From contig NZ_JAMOZL010000009.1 of assembly GCF_023667495.1 (NCBI RefSeq), positions 124,001 through 188,000 of the forward strand: DNA of 64,000 nt. Direction: 5' to 3'. Position numbers and translations under genes: made by a program. The DNA is from Dyadobacter sp. MSC1_007. GTDB taxonomy: Bacteria; Bacteroidota; Bacteroidia; Cytophagales; Spirosomataceae. This document shows positions 16,795 through 24,849 of the stretch, one piece after another (the first letter of the stretch is position 1; each line of letters starts with the position of its first letter). The notes below the pieces were generated by a model, which saw nothing but the letters and a program-made list of their open reading frames with translations, was not told the origin of the DNA and ran no database searches.

Positions 16795-17445
16795 CTACTG
16801 CTCATGGGTAGCGTCCTCGGTTACCTCCCCGGCAAGGATAGCGACAGCCAGCGTGTTTTCAGCCGGGGGGACAGGGCATGCGTAGCTTTCCTGATAAGCG
16901 CAGTAAGGGCTGTAAGCCTTATTGAAATCCAGGATGATGCTGTTATTTTTGATTTCTGAGACCGGGTAGTCCAGGTAACGGCCGCCTCCATAGGTCTGTT
17001 TTCCGCTGGTCGCATCGCGGAACAGCACCGATATTGTGCTTTCATTTTTTAAAAGCAGCAGCTTTTGCGCCTGACCATCGATGGTAAAGTTGGCGTAGCC
17101 GTATTTCTCATATTTCTCCGAGGTGCCGTCAGTATATTTGACAGTTACCTGCTTATCCTCTTTCATATAAGGTGAGATACTGGCTTTGACGCGGTAAGTC
17201 AGATTAGGCTCAAAATAGTGCAGGCCGTGAAAGCTGGCTTTGTCCTGGATAGGGGAGTCTTCACCGGCGCGGAACTGCTCGTCCTTGGCCTTGCGCTCTT
17301 CCAATATTTTGGCTTTGTACTCGGCAGGGTTAGTTAGCTCATCAGCGGAGGTGCCACCGTTGTCGATGTTCTCAATCACAAAATAGGACAGAATAGCGAT
17401 CACCATCGCGATCGTGCTGTAACGGATTACTTTATTTTTAAACAT
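16795..17445 (-). CDS. DUF1684 domain-containing protein
   Basis: A 216-residue protein with an N-terminal membrane helix (about 8-25) and a DUF1684 domain. The diagnostic C-terminal region is clear: YGGGRYLDYPV, then ILDFNKAYSPYCAY and YACPVPPAENTL. The family is widespread and conserved, but its biochemical role is not established. Here it should be anchored in the inner membrane with the domain outside. It is transcribed divergently from the response regulator, with its own -7 box at 17471-17478. Confidence 0.9.
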   Translation of the reverse strand: MFKNKVIRYSTIAMVIAILSYFVIENIDNGGTSADELTNPAEYKAKILEERKAKDEQFRAGEDSPIQDKASFHGLHYFEPNLTYRVKASISPYMKEDKQVTVKYTDGTSEKYEKYGYANFTIDGQAQKLLLLKNESTISVLFRDATSGKQTYGGGRYLDYPVSEIKNNSIILDFNKAYSPYCAYQESYACPVPPAENTLAVAILAGEVTEDATHEQ

Positions 17446-17470
17446 AGCGGGATTGATTCAAATCGGACTG

Positions 17471-17478
17471 CAAACTTA
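17471..17478 (-). promoter_or_regulatory. -7 element for the DUF1684 gene
   Basis: TAAGTTTG on the minus strand, an exact consensus match 25 bases before the ATG at 17445. Confidence 0.5.
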
Positions 17479-17531
17479 CACCTGAAAGGCAGCTTTGAAA
17501 AAGTAAAGGACGTTTATTTACTTTTTTGGAA

Positions 17532-17539
17532 TAAATTTG
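17532..17539 (+). promoter_or_regulatory. -7 element for the response regulator operon
   Basis: TAAATTTG matches TAnnTTTG exactly. The leader to the ATG at 17630 would be about 85 bases. The -33 element is not evident. Confidence 0.45.
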
Positions 17540-17629
17540 AAACTTCGCGTCCAAGCCGTTTGCGATGTTGCATGAATTATATCTAAATTGACCTGGGAAA
17601 AACATTAAACACAATACCTGACCCATCAT

Positions 17630-18007
17630 ATGTCATACACAAAACGAGTACTCATTGCCGAAGACAGTTCAGTAATTCAAAATCTGGCAAGGAAGATTCT
17701 GGAATTTCAACATTATGAAATCACTTCCGTGAAAAACGGCGAGCAAGTGCTGCAATTGCTTGAAAAAGAGGATTTTGATATTATTCTACTGGATATCAAT
17801 ATGCCTGTGATGGACGGAATGGAGTGTGCAAGAAGCATCCGCAAATTGCCCAACGAAAAGAAAGCCAAGACCCCGATCGTGGCTATCACGGGCAATGCCA
17901 AAAATTACTCGGAGGAAGATTTCAAACAAGCAGGATTTGACGATGCGCTGATGAAACCATTGAATTTTGACCGTCTGGTTGAAGTGGTTGCGCATTTGAC
18001 AGAATAA
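17630..18007 (+). CDS. Single-domain response regulator (CheY-like)
   Basis: A 125-residue receiver domain without an output domain. The acidic pocket is E11-D12, the phospho-acceptor is D55 in LLDINMPVMDG, the switch threonine is T87 in AITGNAK and the conserved lysine is K109 in MKPLNF. All residues needed for phosphorylation are present. Stand-alone receivers act by protein contact, for example in phosphorelays or on enzymes. No histidine kinase lies nearby. It is followed after 7 bases by the MBL hydrolase gene, so the two probably share a transcript. Confidence 0.93.
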   Translation: MSYTKRVLIAEDSSVIQNLARKILEFQHYEITSVKNGEQVLQLLEKEDFDIILLDINMPVMDGMECARSIRKLPNEKKAKTPIVAITGNAKNYSEEDFKQAGFDDALMKPLNFDRLVEVVAHLTE

Positions 18008-18014
18008 AAACCTG

Positions 18015-18776
18015 ATGAGGATTACATTTTTAGGAACCGGCACATCGCAGGGAATACCCGTTATTGCCTGCGAATGTGTCGTTTGCCGTTCTAATGACCA
18101 GCATGACAAGCGTTTACGTACTTCCGTTTGGATCCAGACCAACGGCAAATCGCTTGTCATTGACACCGGGCCTGATTTCCGCCAGCAAATGCTTCGGGCC
18201 GATGTGAAAAACCTGGACGCTGCCATCTTTACCCACCAGCACAAGGACCATACTGCTGGCCTTGATGACATCAGGGCCTTCAACCACCGCCAGCAAATGG
18301 ACATCCCCTTGTACGGCAGACAGCAGGTGCTCAACCAGATCAAAAGTGAATTCTCCTACGCATTTTCAGAAAAGCGTTATCCTGGTGTGCCGCATTTTGA
18401 GCTGCATCCGATCGAGAACGAGCTCTTCGAAGTGGAAGGCATACAAGTGCTGCCTATCGATGTCTTGCACCACAAGCTGCCTGTGTACGGTTACCGGATA
18501 GGCGATTTTACCTACATTACCGATGTGAATTTTATCTCAGAACAGGAGCAGCAGAAAATAAAGGGCTCGCGCGTGCTCGTACTGGACACGCTTCAGAAAG
18601 AACCCCATCTTTCCCATTTCACCCTTTCACAGGCCCTTGATTTGATCGACAAGCTCAATGTGCCCACCGCCTACCTGACCCATATCAGCCACAAGCTGGG
18701 CCTTCACGCCTCGGTAGAAAGCGAGCTGCCCCCGCACGTGCATTTGGCTTATGACGGGTTGGTGCTCGATCTTTAA
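18015..18776 (+). CDS. MBL-fold metal-dependent hydrolase (PhnP-like)
   Basis: A 253-residue metallo-beta-lactamase-fold protein. It has the GTGTSQGIP opening, a CxC-like cluster at C19, C21 and C24, the HxHxDH motif at 74-79, and a late TDVNFIS segment followed by HLSHFTLSQAL and TYLTHISH, which supply the remaining metal ligands. The layout resembles the PhnP phosphodiesterase subgroup (cyclic phosphate or nucleotide hydrolysis), but the natural substrate is unknown. Its stop overlaps the converging DUF819 gene by 4 bases. Confidence 0.87.
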   Translation: MRITFLGTGTSQGIPVIACECVVCRSNDQHDKRLRTSVWIQTNGKSLVIDTGPDFRQQMLRADVKNLDAAIFTHQHKDHTAGLDDIRAFNHRQQMDIPLYGRQQVLNQIKSEFSYAFSEKRYPGVPHFELHPIENELFEVEGIQVLPIDVLHHKLPVYGYRIGDFTYITDVNFISEQEQQKIKGSRVLVLDTLQKEPHLSHFTLSQALDLIDKLNVPTAYLTHISHKLGLHASVESELPPHVHLAYDGLVLDL

Positions 18777-20002
18777 GGTTGGCTGATCCACTGCATCATC
18801 AAAGCAGTCAGATAGCCTCCATAGGTGCCGATCGCATAGCCCAGTATGGCCAGCAAAACGCCCACCGGGGCAAGGGAAGGATGAAAAGCGGCTGCGACCA
18901 CTGAGGCGGAGGCCGACCCGCCCACATTGGCCTGACTGCCGACCGCCAAAAAGAAGAATGGGATTTTCAGCCATTTGCAGACGAGCACGAGTATCAACCC
19001 GTGGATCAGGATCCATATCAGCCCGATAGCAAACAAGCCGGGATTGGAAGCGACTGCGCCAAGGTCCATTTGCATGCCGATAGTGGCTATCAGTATATAT
19101 AAAAATACAGAACCCAGCCGGGAGGCGCCATAATATTCCAGTCTGCGGACAGGCGTCACAGAAAGAGCAATGCCGATGAAGGTAGCAATGCTGATCACCC
19201 AAAAAAAGCTTGATGTCAGGCTGTACTTCTCCAATGCGGGATAATTCTCGGAAAGATAGGGCGTGATAAGGCCCGCCAAGCCGTGGGCGATGCCGGTAGC
19301 GCCAAAACCGGCAGCGGCCATAAAGATGTACTCGGCCAGCTTCGGAGTTCGCTCATTAGCCATTTGATCGGACTCTAAATGTGTTTTTACTTCCTGGATC
19401 GGGGAGCTATCCGCGCCCAGCAGGCCGTCCATGCGTGATGCTACGCCTGCTCCGTAGATCAAGGCGGCCATCCAAAGCTCTGCTATGAGCACATCGACGG
19501 CTACCATTTGCGAAAATAGCTCATCGCTGGGGTGAAAAACTTCCCTGAGCGCCGTTTGGTTAGCCCCGCCGCCAATCCAGCTTCCGGCAATGGTAGCTAG
19601 CCCGCGCCAAACAGCATCAGCGCCCTGTCCCGCGACAGTCTGGGGGCTGATTGTGCCAACGATCCAAAGGGCGAGGGGACCTCCGATCATTATACCCGCC
19701 GTGCCGGCAAGCATGGCAACGAGTGCTTTGGGGCCGAGTCGGGCCAGTGATTTCCAGTCCATACCGATGGTGAAAAGCACAAGGCAGGCCGGGAGGAAAT
19801 ATTTGGAGACGACCGGATACAGCTGGGAGGTGGCGCCATTGATGAAGCCCAACGAGTTGAGCAGCCCCGGGATGAAATAGCACAAAAGCAGCGGCGGGAT
19901 CAGCGTGTAAAAGCGTTTAAAACCCGGAAGGGAAGCGGTGTAGAAAATGCCGGCCAGAACAAGCATCAACAAGCCGAGTACGACGGCATCGTTTGTAATC
20001 AT
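18773..20002 (-). CDS. DUF819 family membrane protein
   Basis: A 409-residue integral membrane protein with about ten or more hydrophobic segments in two halves separated by a polar loop around residues 200-225. The motif set (FTIGMDWKSL, then AGSWIGGGANQTAL, then GSQANVGGSASASVVAAAF) is that of DUF819, predicted transporters of unknown substrate. The two GG(A/S)xN motifs in equivalent places of the two halves suggest an inverted-repeat transporter fold. It converges on the MBL gene with a 4-base overlap. Confidence 0.88.
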   Translation of the reverse strand: MITNDAVVLGLLMLVLAGIFYTASLPGFKRFYTLIPPLLLCYFIPGLLNSLGFINGATSQLYPVVSKYFLPACLVLFTIGMDWKSLARLGPKALVAMLAGTAGIMIGGPLALWIVGTISPQTVAGQGADAVWRGLATIAGSWIGGGANQTALREVFHPSDELFSQMVAVDVLIAELWMAALIYGAGVASRMDGLLGADSSPIQEVKTHLESDQMANERTPKLAEYIFMAAAGFGATGIAHGLAGLITPYLSENYPALEKYSLTSSFFWVISIATFIGIALSVTPVRRLEYYGASRLGSVFLYILIATIGMQMDLGAVASNPGLFAIGLIWILIHGLILVLVCKWLKIPFFFLAVGSQANVGGSASASVVAAAFHPSLAPVGVLLAILGYAIGTYGGYLTALMMQWISQP

Positions 20003-20113
20003 GCGATTTAAGGTTTGGGTCTGGGGCTAAAAATAAGTCAAAAGAGCCGTATGTTCATCGCGCGGATAATTGCAGACTGAAAAGTTTCGCCCAGGCAGAC
20101 CAGAATCCGAAAC

Positions 20114-20320
20114 GTGACTTGCAGCGCTTCAATCATTTTTTGCAAATACGCTGCGCCCGCATGGTCGATACGGCCCGCCTATTCACATGATGAGTGCGCT
20201 GCGGCCGGGATTCCACAGCTGGTCATGCAAAAAGTGGTTTTGTCTGCACCGTTGGCCTCCAAACGGCTTGGGCCTTTTTTCAAAAATGATATCGACTGCG
20301 GCTTACGTGGTGGGCATTGA
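20114..20320 (+). pseudogene. Possible remnant of a GT1/MGT-type glycosyltransferase end
   Basis: In the 583-base gap 20003-20585 one frame contains CAAAGIPQLVMQK followed by ASKRLG. This resembles the C-terminal nucleotide-sugar-binding motif of macrolide/UDP-glycosyltransferases (HHGG...AGVPQLVMP...RL). The HHGG part is missing or out of frame and the rest is not readable, so at most it is a heavily decayed fragment. Nothing else recognisable lies in the gap. Confidence 0.25.
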
Positions 20321-20585
20321 CCAGCTTTGGTTTTCCCAAATCTGAGCTGGTCAATTCTGTGACCTAACGCCTGAGAGCGAGTTCAACACCAACTACTGAT
20401 ACTTGAGCGGATGAATTAGTTGAAATAAATTAGCAATTTTTACCTCTTACTGATGTCGATCGGCGGGCCGCCTTTGGTTTTACAGGTTTTGCGTTGCTGC
20501 ACCGGGCAAGGGATCGATCCGCAAGTTTCGGGTTTTTCGCGTTAATGGGAATTGCCAATTTTGTTGCATAAACAAATCAGGTTTT

Positions 20586-21251
20586 ATGCACCGCGTCGGC
20601 AATCCTTCCATCTTGTATTTTGGCACTCCCGTGGTGCTCATCGGAACCGTTAATGAAAATCAGTCTTACAATCTGGCGCCGATTTCTTCGGTGTTTTGGC
20701 TAGGGTACAGGTGCATGATCGGTATTGCAGCCCAATCTAAAACGACTGAGAATATACTTCGGACGGGGGAATGCGTCCTGAATTTACCGTCGGTTAATCA
20801 GGCTGCTGCTGTGGACCGGCTGGCGCTCAGGACGGGTTCAAACCCGGTACCCGACGGGAAAAAGCTTAAAGGGTATATACACGAGGCTGATAAGTTTAAA
20901 AGGGCAGGCATGACAGCTTTGGAAGGCGAGCTTGTAAAAGCGCCCAGGGCTGTGCAATGTCCGGTCCAGCTGGAAGCTTCGTTTGTTGCCATTCACCCGC
21001 TGGCGGCAGAAACAGGCATCACCAACATCAGAAGTGTTACCATCGAACTGCGGATACGCAGGGTGCATTTGGAGGAATCCATCCTGGCAGATGGCAGCAG
21101 CGACCATATTGATCCGGATAAATGGCGGCCTTTGATAATGAGCTTTCAGCAGTTCTACGGGCTGGGAGAGAGGCTGCATCCTTCTTCGCTGGCCACTGTC
21201 TCTGACCACTTATACAGGACTAGCGATACCGAGCTGGCTTTGAGGGGTTAA
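20586..21251 (+). CDS. Flavin reductase family protein (FMN-binding split barrel)
   Basis: A 221-residue protein of the flavin-reductase-like family. The opening (FGTPVVLIGTVNENQSYNLAPISSV) carries the typical strand-turn-strand with N and S in the FMN-binding loop. KTTENILRTGECVLNLPS and CPVQLEASF are the usual later motifs. Relatives reduce free flavin for two-component monooxygenases or act as flavoproteins with unknown partners. No monooxygenase lies beside it. It converges on the ANT(6)-like gene 18 bases away. The start ATG fits the domain boundary. Confidence 0.85.
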   Translation: MHRVGNPSILYFGTPVVLIGTVNENQSYNLAPISSVFWLGYRCMIGIAAQSKTTENILRTGECVLNLPSVNQAAAVDRLALRTGSNPVPDGKKLKGYIHEADKFKRAGMTALEGELVKAPRAVQCPVQLEASFVAIHPLAAETGITNIRSVTIELRIRRVHLEESILADGSSDHIDPDKWRPLIMSFQQFYGLGERLHPSSLATVSDHLYRTSDTELALRG

Positions 21252-21269
21252 TTTGAGGCGGCTGATTTG

Positions 21270-22160
21270 TCAGTAAATGGTTTTTGCCTCCTGGGGCAGC
21301 TGCTGTACGTGACGCATATATGATGTTACCTTTTGGTCCCAGTCTTGCCGGTAAGTATAATCGAGTTCAGCGGCGACAAACCTTGCGGCGATTCCGAATA
21401 GGTCCATCGACTCATAGACTGCCTTCCATATTTTTGGAAGCGTTGCCGGGGGGTAAGTAGCCAACAGCTTTTCATACAATTGCGGCTCCAAGTAACGTTG
21501 GTAGAATTTTCCGTTCTTGCCAGGATTCACTGCAAAATTGTGGCGGCAGCCAATATACCAATCCATCATTTGCAATAAAGCAACGCGGATTACCCGATTG
21601 AGCAATTCCTGCACCAATACCACTTCCCCTCGCCAAAGCCCTTTGACCAGACCCGAATTGGTATACCAGAACTCATTACAGCAGTCATTGAACGAACGGA
21701 AAGATGGCTTTTGAACAATGTAAGTCGCTTCACTGGCCTCAGGTAGCACGCGCCTATGAAAGATGCCTGCTTTATCCCACAGTACTTTACATAAGCTATC
21801 ATTGGTAAATTCGTCGAGATGATTCAATGTAACTAGTAGAAGGTCGATACGGTTGCCGTCAGTAAACTGCATCAGATAGGAAAAGGCGCCTTTCAGTTCT
21901 GGTGAGGGCGGATAGAGCTCCATATCCTCGGGCATTTGGGTAATGATTCGTTCCCCAAAAACGTCAATCCAGTCGTGGTCTTCCAGAAACGGTGACAAGT
22001 CTTTAACCACATAAATGATATCAAAATCCTGGAAAATATCAGCTACCACATTGGGATTGGACCTTGACCCGTCTTGCAGGACTGCCAGAATGCGCGCGTC
22101 ACTGCGGGCAACATCCAATATCAATTCAATCATTTGTAAGGCATTTCGACTTTTCATCAT
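21270..22160 (-). CDS. Aminoglycoside 6-adenylyltransferase-like protein (ANT(6) family)
   Basis: A 296-residue nucleotidyltransferase. The N-terminal LQDGSRSNPN with DIFQDFDIIYVV supplies the GS and D-x-D residues of the fold. The following ERIITQMPEDMELYPP, GNRIDLLLV and the C-terminal YIGCRHNFAVNPGKNGKFYQRYL are characteristic of ANT(6)/AadK streptomycin adenylyltransferases. The enzyme would transfer AMP to the 6-hydroxyl of streptomycin. Chromosomal homologues in Bacteroidota may have other targets or give only weak resistance, so resistance is a prediction. No mobile element flanks it. The start may be ATG 22160 or the next codon, also ATG. Confidence 0.87.
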   Translation of the reverse strand: MMKSRNALQMIELILDVARSDARILAVLQDGSRSNPNVVADIFQDFDIIYVVKDLSPFLEDHDWIDVFGERIITQMPEDMELYPPSPELKGAFSYLMQFTDGNRIDLLLVTLNHLDEFTNDSLCKVLWDKAGIFHRRVLPEASEATYIVQKPSFRSFNDCCNEFWYTNSGLVKGLWRGEVVLVQELLNRVIRVALLQMMDWYIGCRHNFAVNPGKNGKFYQRYLEPQLYEKLLATYPPATLPKIWKAVYESMDLFGIAARFVAAELDYTYRQDWDQKVTSYMRHVQQLPQEAKTIY

Positions 22161-22509
22161 GTTAATTTAGGCTGGGTTGTACCGGGTTTGTTGCCCAGGA
22201 ATCGATTCCAAAGTGGCTTACGTGAGCTTAGGGTGATCATAGCGCAGTGAAACTGGCGGTCTTTCCTGGTTTGCGAGCCAGCTTCTGTCTTTCTTGTAGC
22301 AACAGGCATAGTGCTATCCCCCGTGAGTCCATGGATGTCTCCTTATGCAAACCTTAAAATACTGCACTGAGCGCAAAGCACACCGCGGATGTCCCAGCGG
22401 ATAAAGACAATTGGTCGTTAGGATTTATTTAACTACAATATTAAAGTTTCCAAGCAAAATCAACCGGCCGGAAGCTCGCGCCGTTTCTAATATCACAAAG
22501 TTAGATTAT
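22161..22509. other. Intergenic, no gene seen
   Basis: A 349-base stretch between the ANT(6)-like gene and the YegP gene. A minus-strand frame of about 50 codons ends at the ANT(6) start, but its composition is not convincing. No repeats or terminators stand out. Confidence 0.4.
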
Positions 22510-22842
22510 CTATGACATCTGATCATCCACAACTTCGGTTAGCCCGTTCTTCTTGACAGACGCTATGCCTGCTTCCATCCCTGCTTTGGACTCGTATGCT
22601 TCACTTGTTCCGATAACTTGCCCGTTCGCCGATTTGAGCGTGAACCGCCAGCGCCCAGTCTTTGCCTCAATCCGCTCATACCTGACATCTTCCTGTGAAT
22701 TGGTTCGAACTGACTCAATTCCATTTTTGCAGCCCGCTTTGGAGACATATCCTTCACTCGTTAAAATGATTTCGCCATTTCCGGCTTTGAGATTGAACTG
22801 GAATTCACCGTCTTTGCGCTGTGTGATTACGAATTTGCCCAT
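22510..22842 (-). CDS. YegP family protein with two DUF1508 repeats
   Basis: A 110-residue protein made of two tandem DUF1508 units, about residues 3-50 and 54-100. Each has a beta-hairpin ending in L-x(S/A)-x-NG-x(I/V)-(I/L/G)-x-TSE, then Y-x-SKAG and an I-x-SV helix. The family is small and soluble and its function is unknown; it is often induced under stress. It stands alone between long gene-poor gaps. Confidence 0.92.
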   Translation of the reverse strand: MGKFVITQRKDGEFQFNLKAGNGEIILTSEGYVSKAGCKNGIESVRTNSQEDVRYERIEAKTGRWRFTLKSANGQVIGTSEAYESKAGMEAGIASVKKNGLTEVVDDQMS

Positions 22843-23719
22843 AGTTGAAAAGTGGTTTGGTTAGAGAGTTTTAATAAATCAATCAAAAAAGCGAACCTAA
22901 TATCGGCCTTTGTTATTCCAAAAATCCGGGCGTGTGATCGCTGGCCCTTTAGATCAAATCAATTCGTAAAGGCCACTTTCGATTTCCGAAAACTGTTTTG
23001 CGACGGCCGCAAATAGGCAGCAGTCTACGGAGAAGTCGTAGGCCGTTACAGTGTCATAAAACTATACAGTTTACCCAATCTGGATATTTTTAGTCCAGCT
23101 CCGAGCAGTTTGAAACATCTCGGATTTGGGCTTTCCAGTCATCACTACGAATTCCTTGTCAATTTTCGCCGTTTCCCCAAGAAAGGGAGCTGCATTCTGC
23201 GCACCACAAGTGGGAAGTATTGGAAAGGGCAGAATTAGGTGGCGTGAAAATTTAAACATTTGATTGCGGATTCGAAGTAACTGTCAGTAATCTTAACAAA
23301 ATCCAATCAAATGCCAAAATAGTTTTTATTTTTTAGAAGCAACATTTATTCAAGTCGTAGCTCGGAAGCAGTTTGTAAGGGAAGCATCTACCGGCCGTGG
23401 CTGCTGGAGAGGTACTCTGGCTATATACGTTGAAACAGTTGCATATCTGGGTCTGTTGGCCAAAAAAACTTCCTAGGCGCGAGCAGACATCACAGAGGAC
23501 AACCGACGCTGTGGCCTTGGCCTATGGGCTTGCCGATGTGAAAATTTGCGCTTTGAATAGCGTATGGTCCGTTCTAAGGCTGTTGGTCCTGTAAGCGGCA
23601 GGGGAAAATAAGCTGCTGCAAAAAATAAATTATATAAGTGGCGACCCAGAAGCGGTTGTAAGTTGTTGTTTGGATCGGAGCTATCCGTATTATTTGCAAA
23701 CTCATTCTTTATAACAACA
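22843..23719. other. Long intergenic stretch, no supported gene
   Basis: An 877-base stretch. Short frames exist (62 codons at 23071-23259 minus, 84 codons at 23473-23727 minus), but none has recognisable motifs, a family-like opening or a promoter. It may hold eroded sequence. I see no repeats or RNA gene. Confidence 0.4.
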
Positions 23720-24232
23720 ATGAACACTTTACAGCAAACAAGCGCCCTTGAAGCGAGTCAAAAACTATTTGTCAAAATGGTTGTATCCAATTGGGAGCTG
23801 CAAAATCAGCGGCTAAGCGGCTGGCTGGCAAAAATGCCCGAAGAGCGTCTTTTGGAGCCGGTTGCCGAGGGGAAAAACCGCGCGGTGTACCTACTGGGGC
23901 ATTTGATAGCGGTCAACGACGGAATGATCCCGCTTCTTGGACTAGGGGAAAGGCTCTACCCCGAGCTAGACGCGCTGTTTGTCAAGAATGCTGACCGCAC
24001 TTTTGAAGAAATACCTTCTGTGGCGGATTTAAAAACAAAATGGGCCCACCTGAACCAGACCCTGGCGGGCTATTTCGCACAAGTTGAGCCAGATGAATGG
24101 TTTAAGAAACACAATGCAGTCTCCGAGGAAGATTTCGCGCGCGAACCGCATCGCAATAAGCTCAATATTCTCATCAACCGCACCAACCATGAGGCCTATC
24201 ACCTGGGTCAGCTCATTTTTTTGAAAGCCTAA
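23720..24232 (+). CDS. DinB family protein
   Basis: A protein of about 170 residues with the DinB/YfiT four-helix bundle. Conserved histidines appear in LLGHLIAVND and in the C-terminal NHEAYHLGQL motif, which together form the metal site of the fold. Members include thiol transferases and stress proteins; the reaction here is unknown. The frame is open from 23663, but the first 19 residues are hydrophobic filler and ATG 23720 (MNTLQQTSALEASQ) gives the natural domain start. It precedes the molybdenum hydroxylase genes by 89 bases. Confidence 0.85.
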   Translation: MNTLQQTSALEASQKLFVKMVVSNWELQNQRLSGWLAKMPEERLLEPVAEGKNRAVYLLGHLIAVNDGMIPLLGLGERLYPELDALFVKNADRTFEEIPSVADLKTKWAHLNQTLAGYFAQVEPDEWFKKHNAVSEEDFAREPHRNKLNILINRTNHEAYHLGQLIFLKA

Positions 24233-24321
24233 GCTCAGGTTCACCTGTGTTGTAAAATCACGGATTTTGTAATATTTTACATCCATATTCACCATTCAAT
24301 TTAATCGTCACACTCATCATC

Positions 24322-24813
24322 ATGGCTGTATATAATCTACAATTAAATGGCAAGAAGGTGAAAGTCGATGTAGAACCCGATATGCCGTTACTTTGGGTAA
24401 TACGTGACTTTGCAGACCTGAAAGGCACCAAGTTCGGGTGCGGAATGGCGCTTTGCGGCGCTTGCACCGTGCATGTGAACGGACAACCCGCGCGCTCGTG
24501 CCAGACGCCGGTCTCGAGCCTGGGTAAAAACGATAAGATCACTACCATCGAAGGCATTGGCGAGGGAAAGATGAGCATTATTCAAAAAGCCTGGATCGAA
24601 GAGCAGGTGCCGCAATGCGGTTATTGCCAGTCGGGACAGATCATGTCTGCTGCCGCGCTTCTGAAATCCAACCCTGCGCCGACGGATGCGGACATCGACG
24701 TGGCTATGAGCGGCAACCTTTGCCGCTGTGGCACCTATGACCGCATCAGAAAGGCCATTCACCGGGCCGCACAGCAGATGAAGGTTGCCGACAAGGGAAT
24801 CGGACAACGGTAA
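24322..24813 (+). CDS. Molybdenum hydroxylase [2Fe-2S] subunit (IorA-like)
   Basis: A 163-residue small subunit of the xanthine dehydrogenase / isoquinoline 1-oxidoreductase family. The plant-type ferredoxin cluster cysteines are C40, C45, C48 and C60 (FGCGMALCGAC ... SC). The second cluster uses C99, C102, C134 and C136 (QCGYC ... LCRCGTY). It passes electrons from the molybdenum cofactor of the next subunit to an acceptor. There is no FAD subunit gene nearby, as in IorAB-type enzymes that use cytochromes or other acceptors. The large subunit follows after 36 bases. Confidence 0.93.
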   Translation: MAVYNLQLNGKKVKVDVEPDMPLLWVIRDFADLKGTKFGCGMALCGACTVHVNGQPARSCQTPVSSLGKNDKITTIEGIGEGKMSIIQKAWIEEQVPQCGYCQSGQIMSAAALLKSNPAPTDADIDVAMSGNLCRCGTYDRIRKAIHRAAQQMKVADKGIGQR

Positions 24814-24849
24814 TGCATGCTTGATCATTAACCTTAGCTATAAAAGACA

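Noticed and set aside
23071..23259. 62-codon minus-strand frame with a mildly protein-like end
   Set aside because: The C-terminal part reads like protein, but the opening does not and no family is recognisable; too weak to annotate.
24249..24281. Inverted repeat GTAAAAT ... ATTTTAC upstream of the molybdenum hydroxylase operon
   Set aside because: Arms are short and AT-rich with a long spacer, common by chance; no matching regulator gene nearby.
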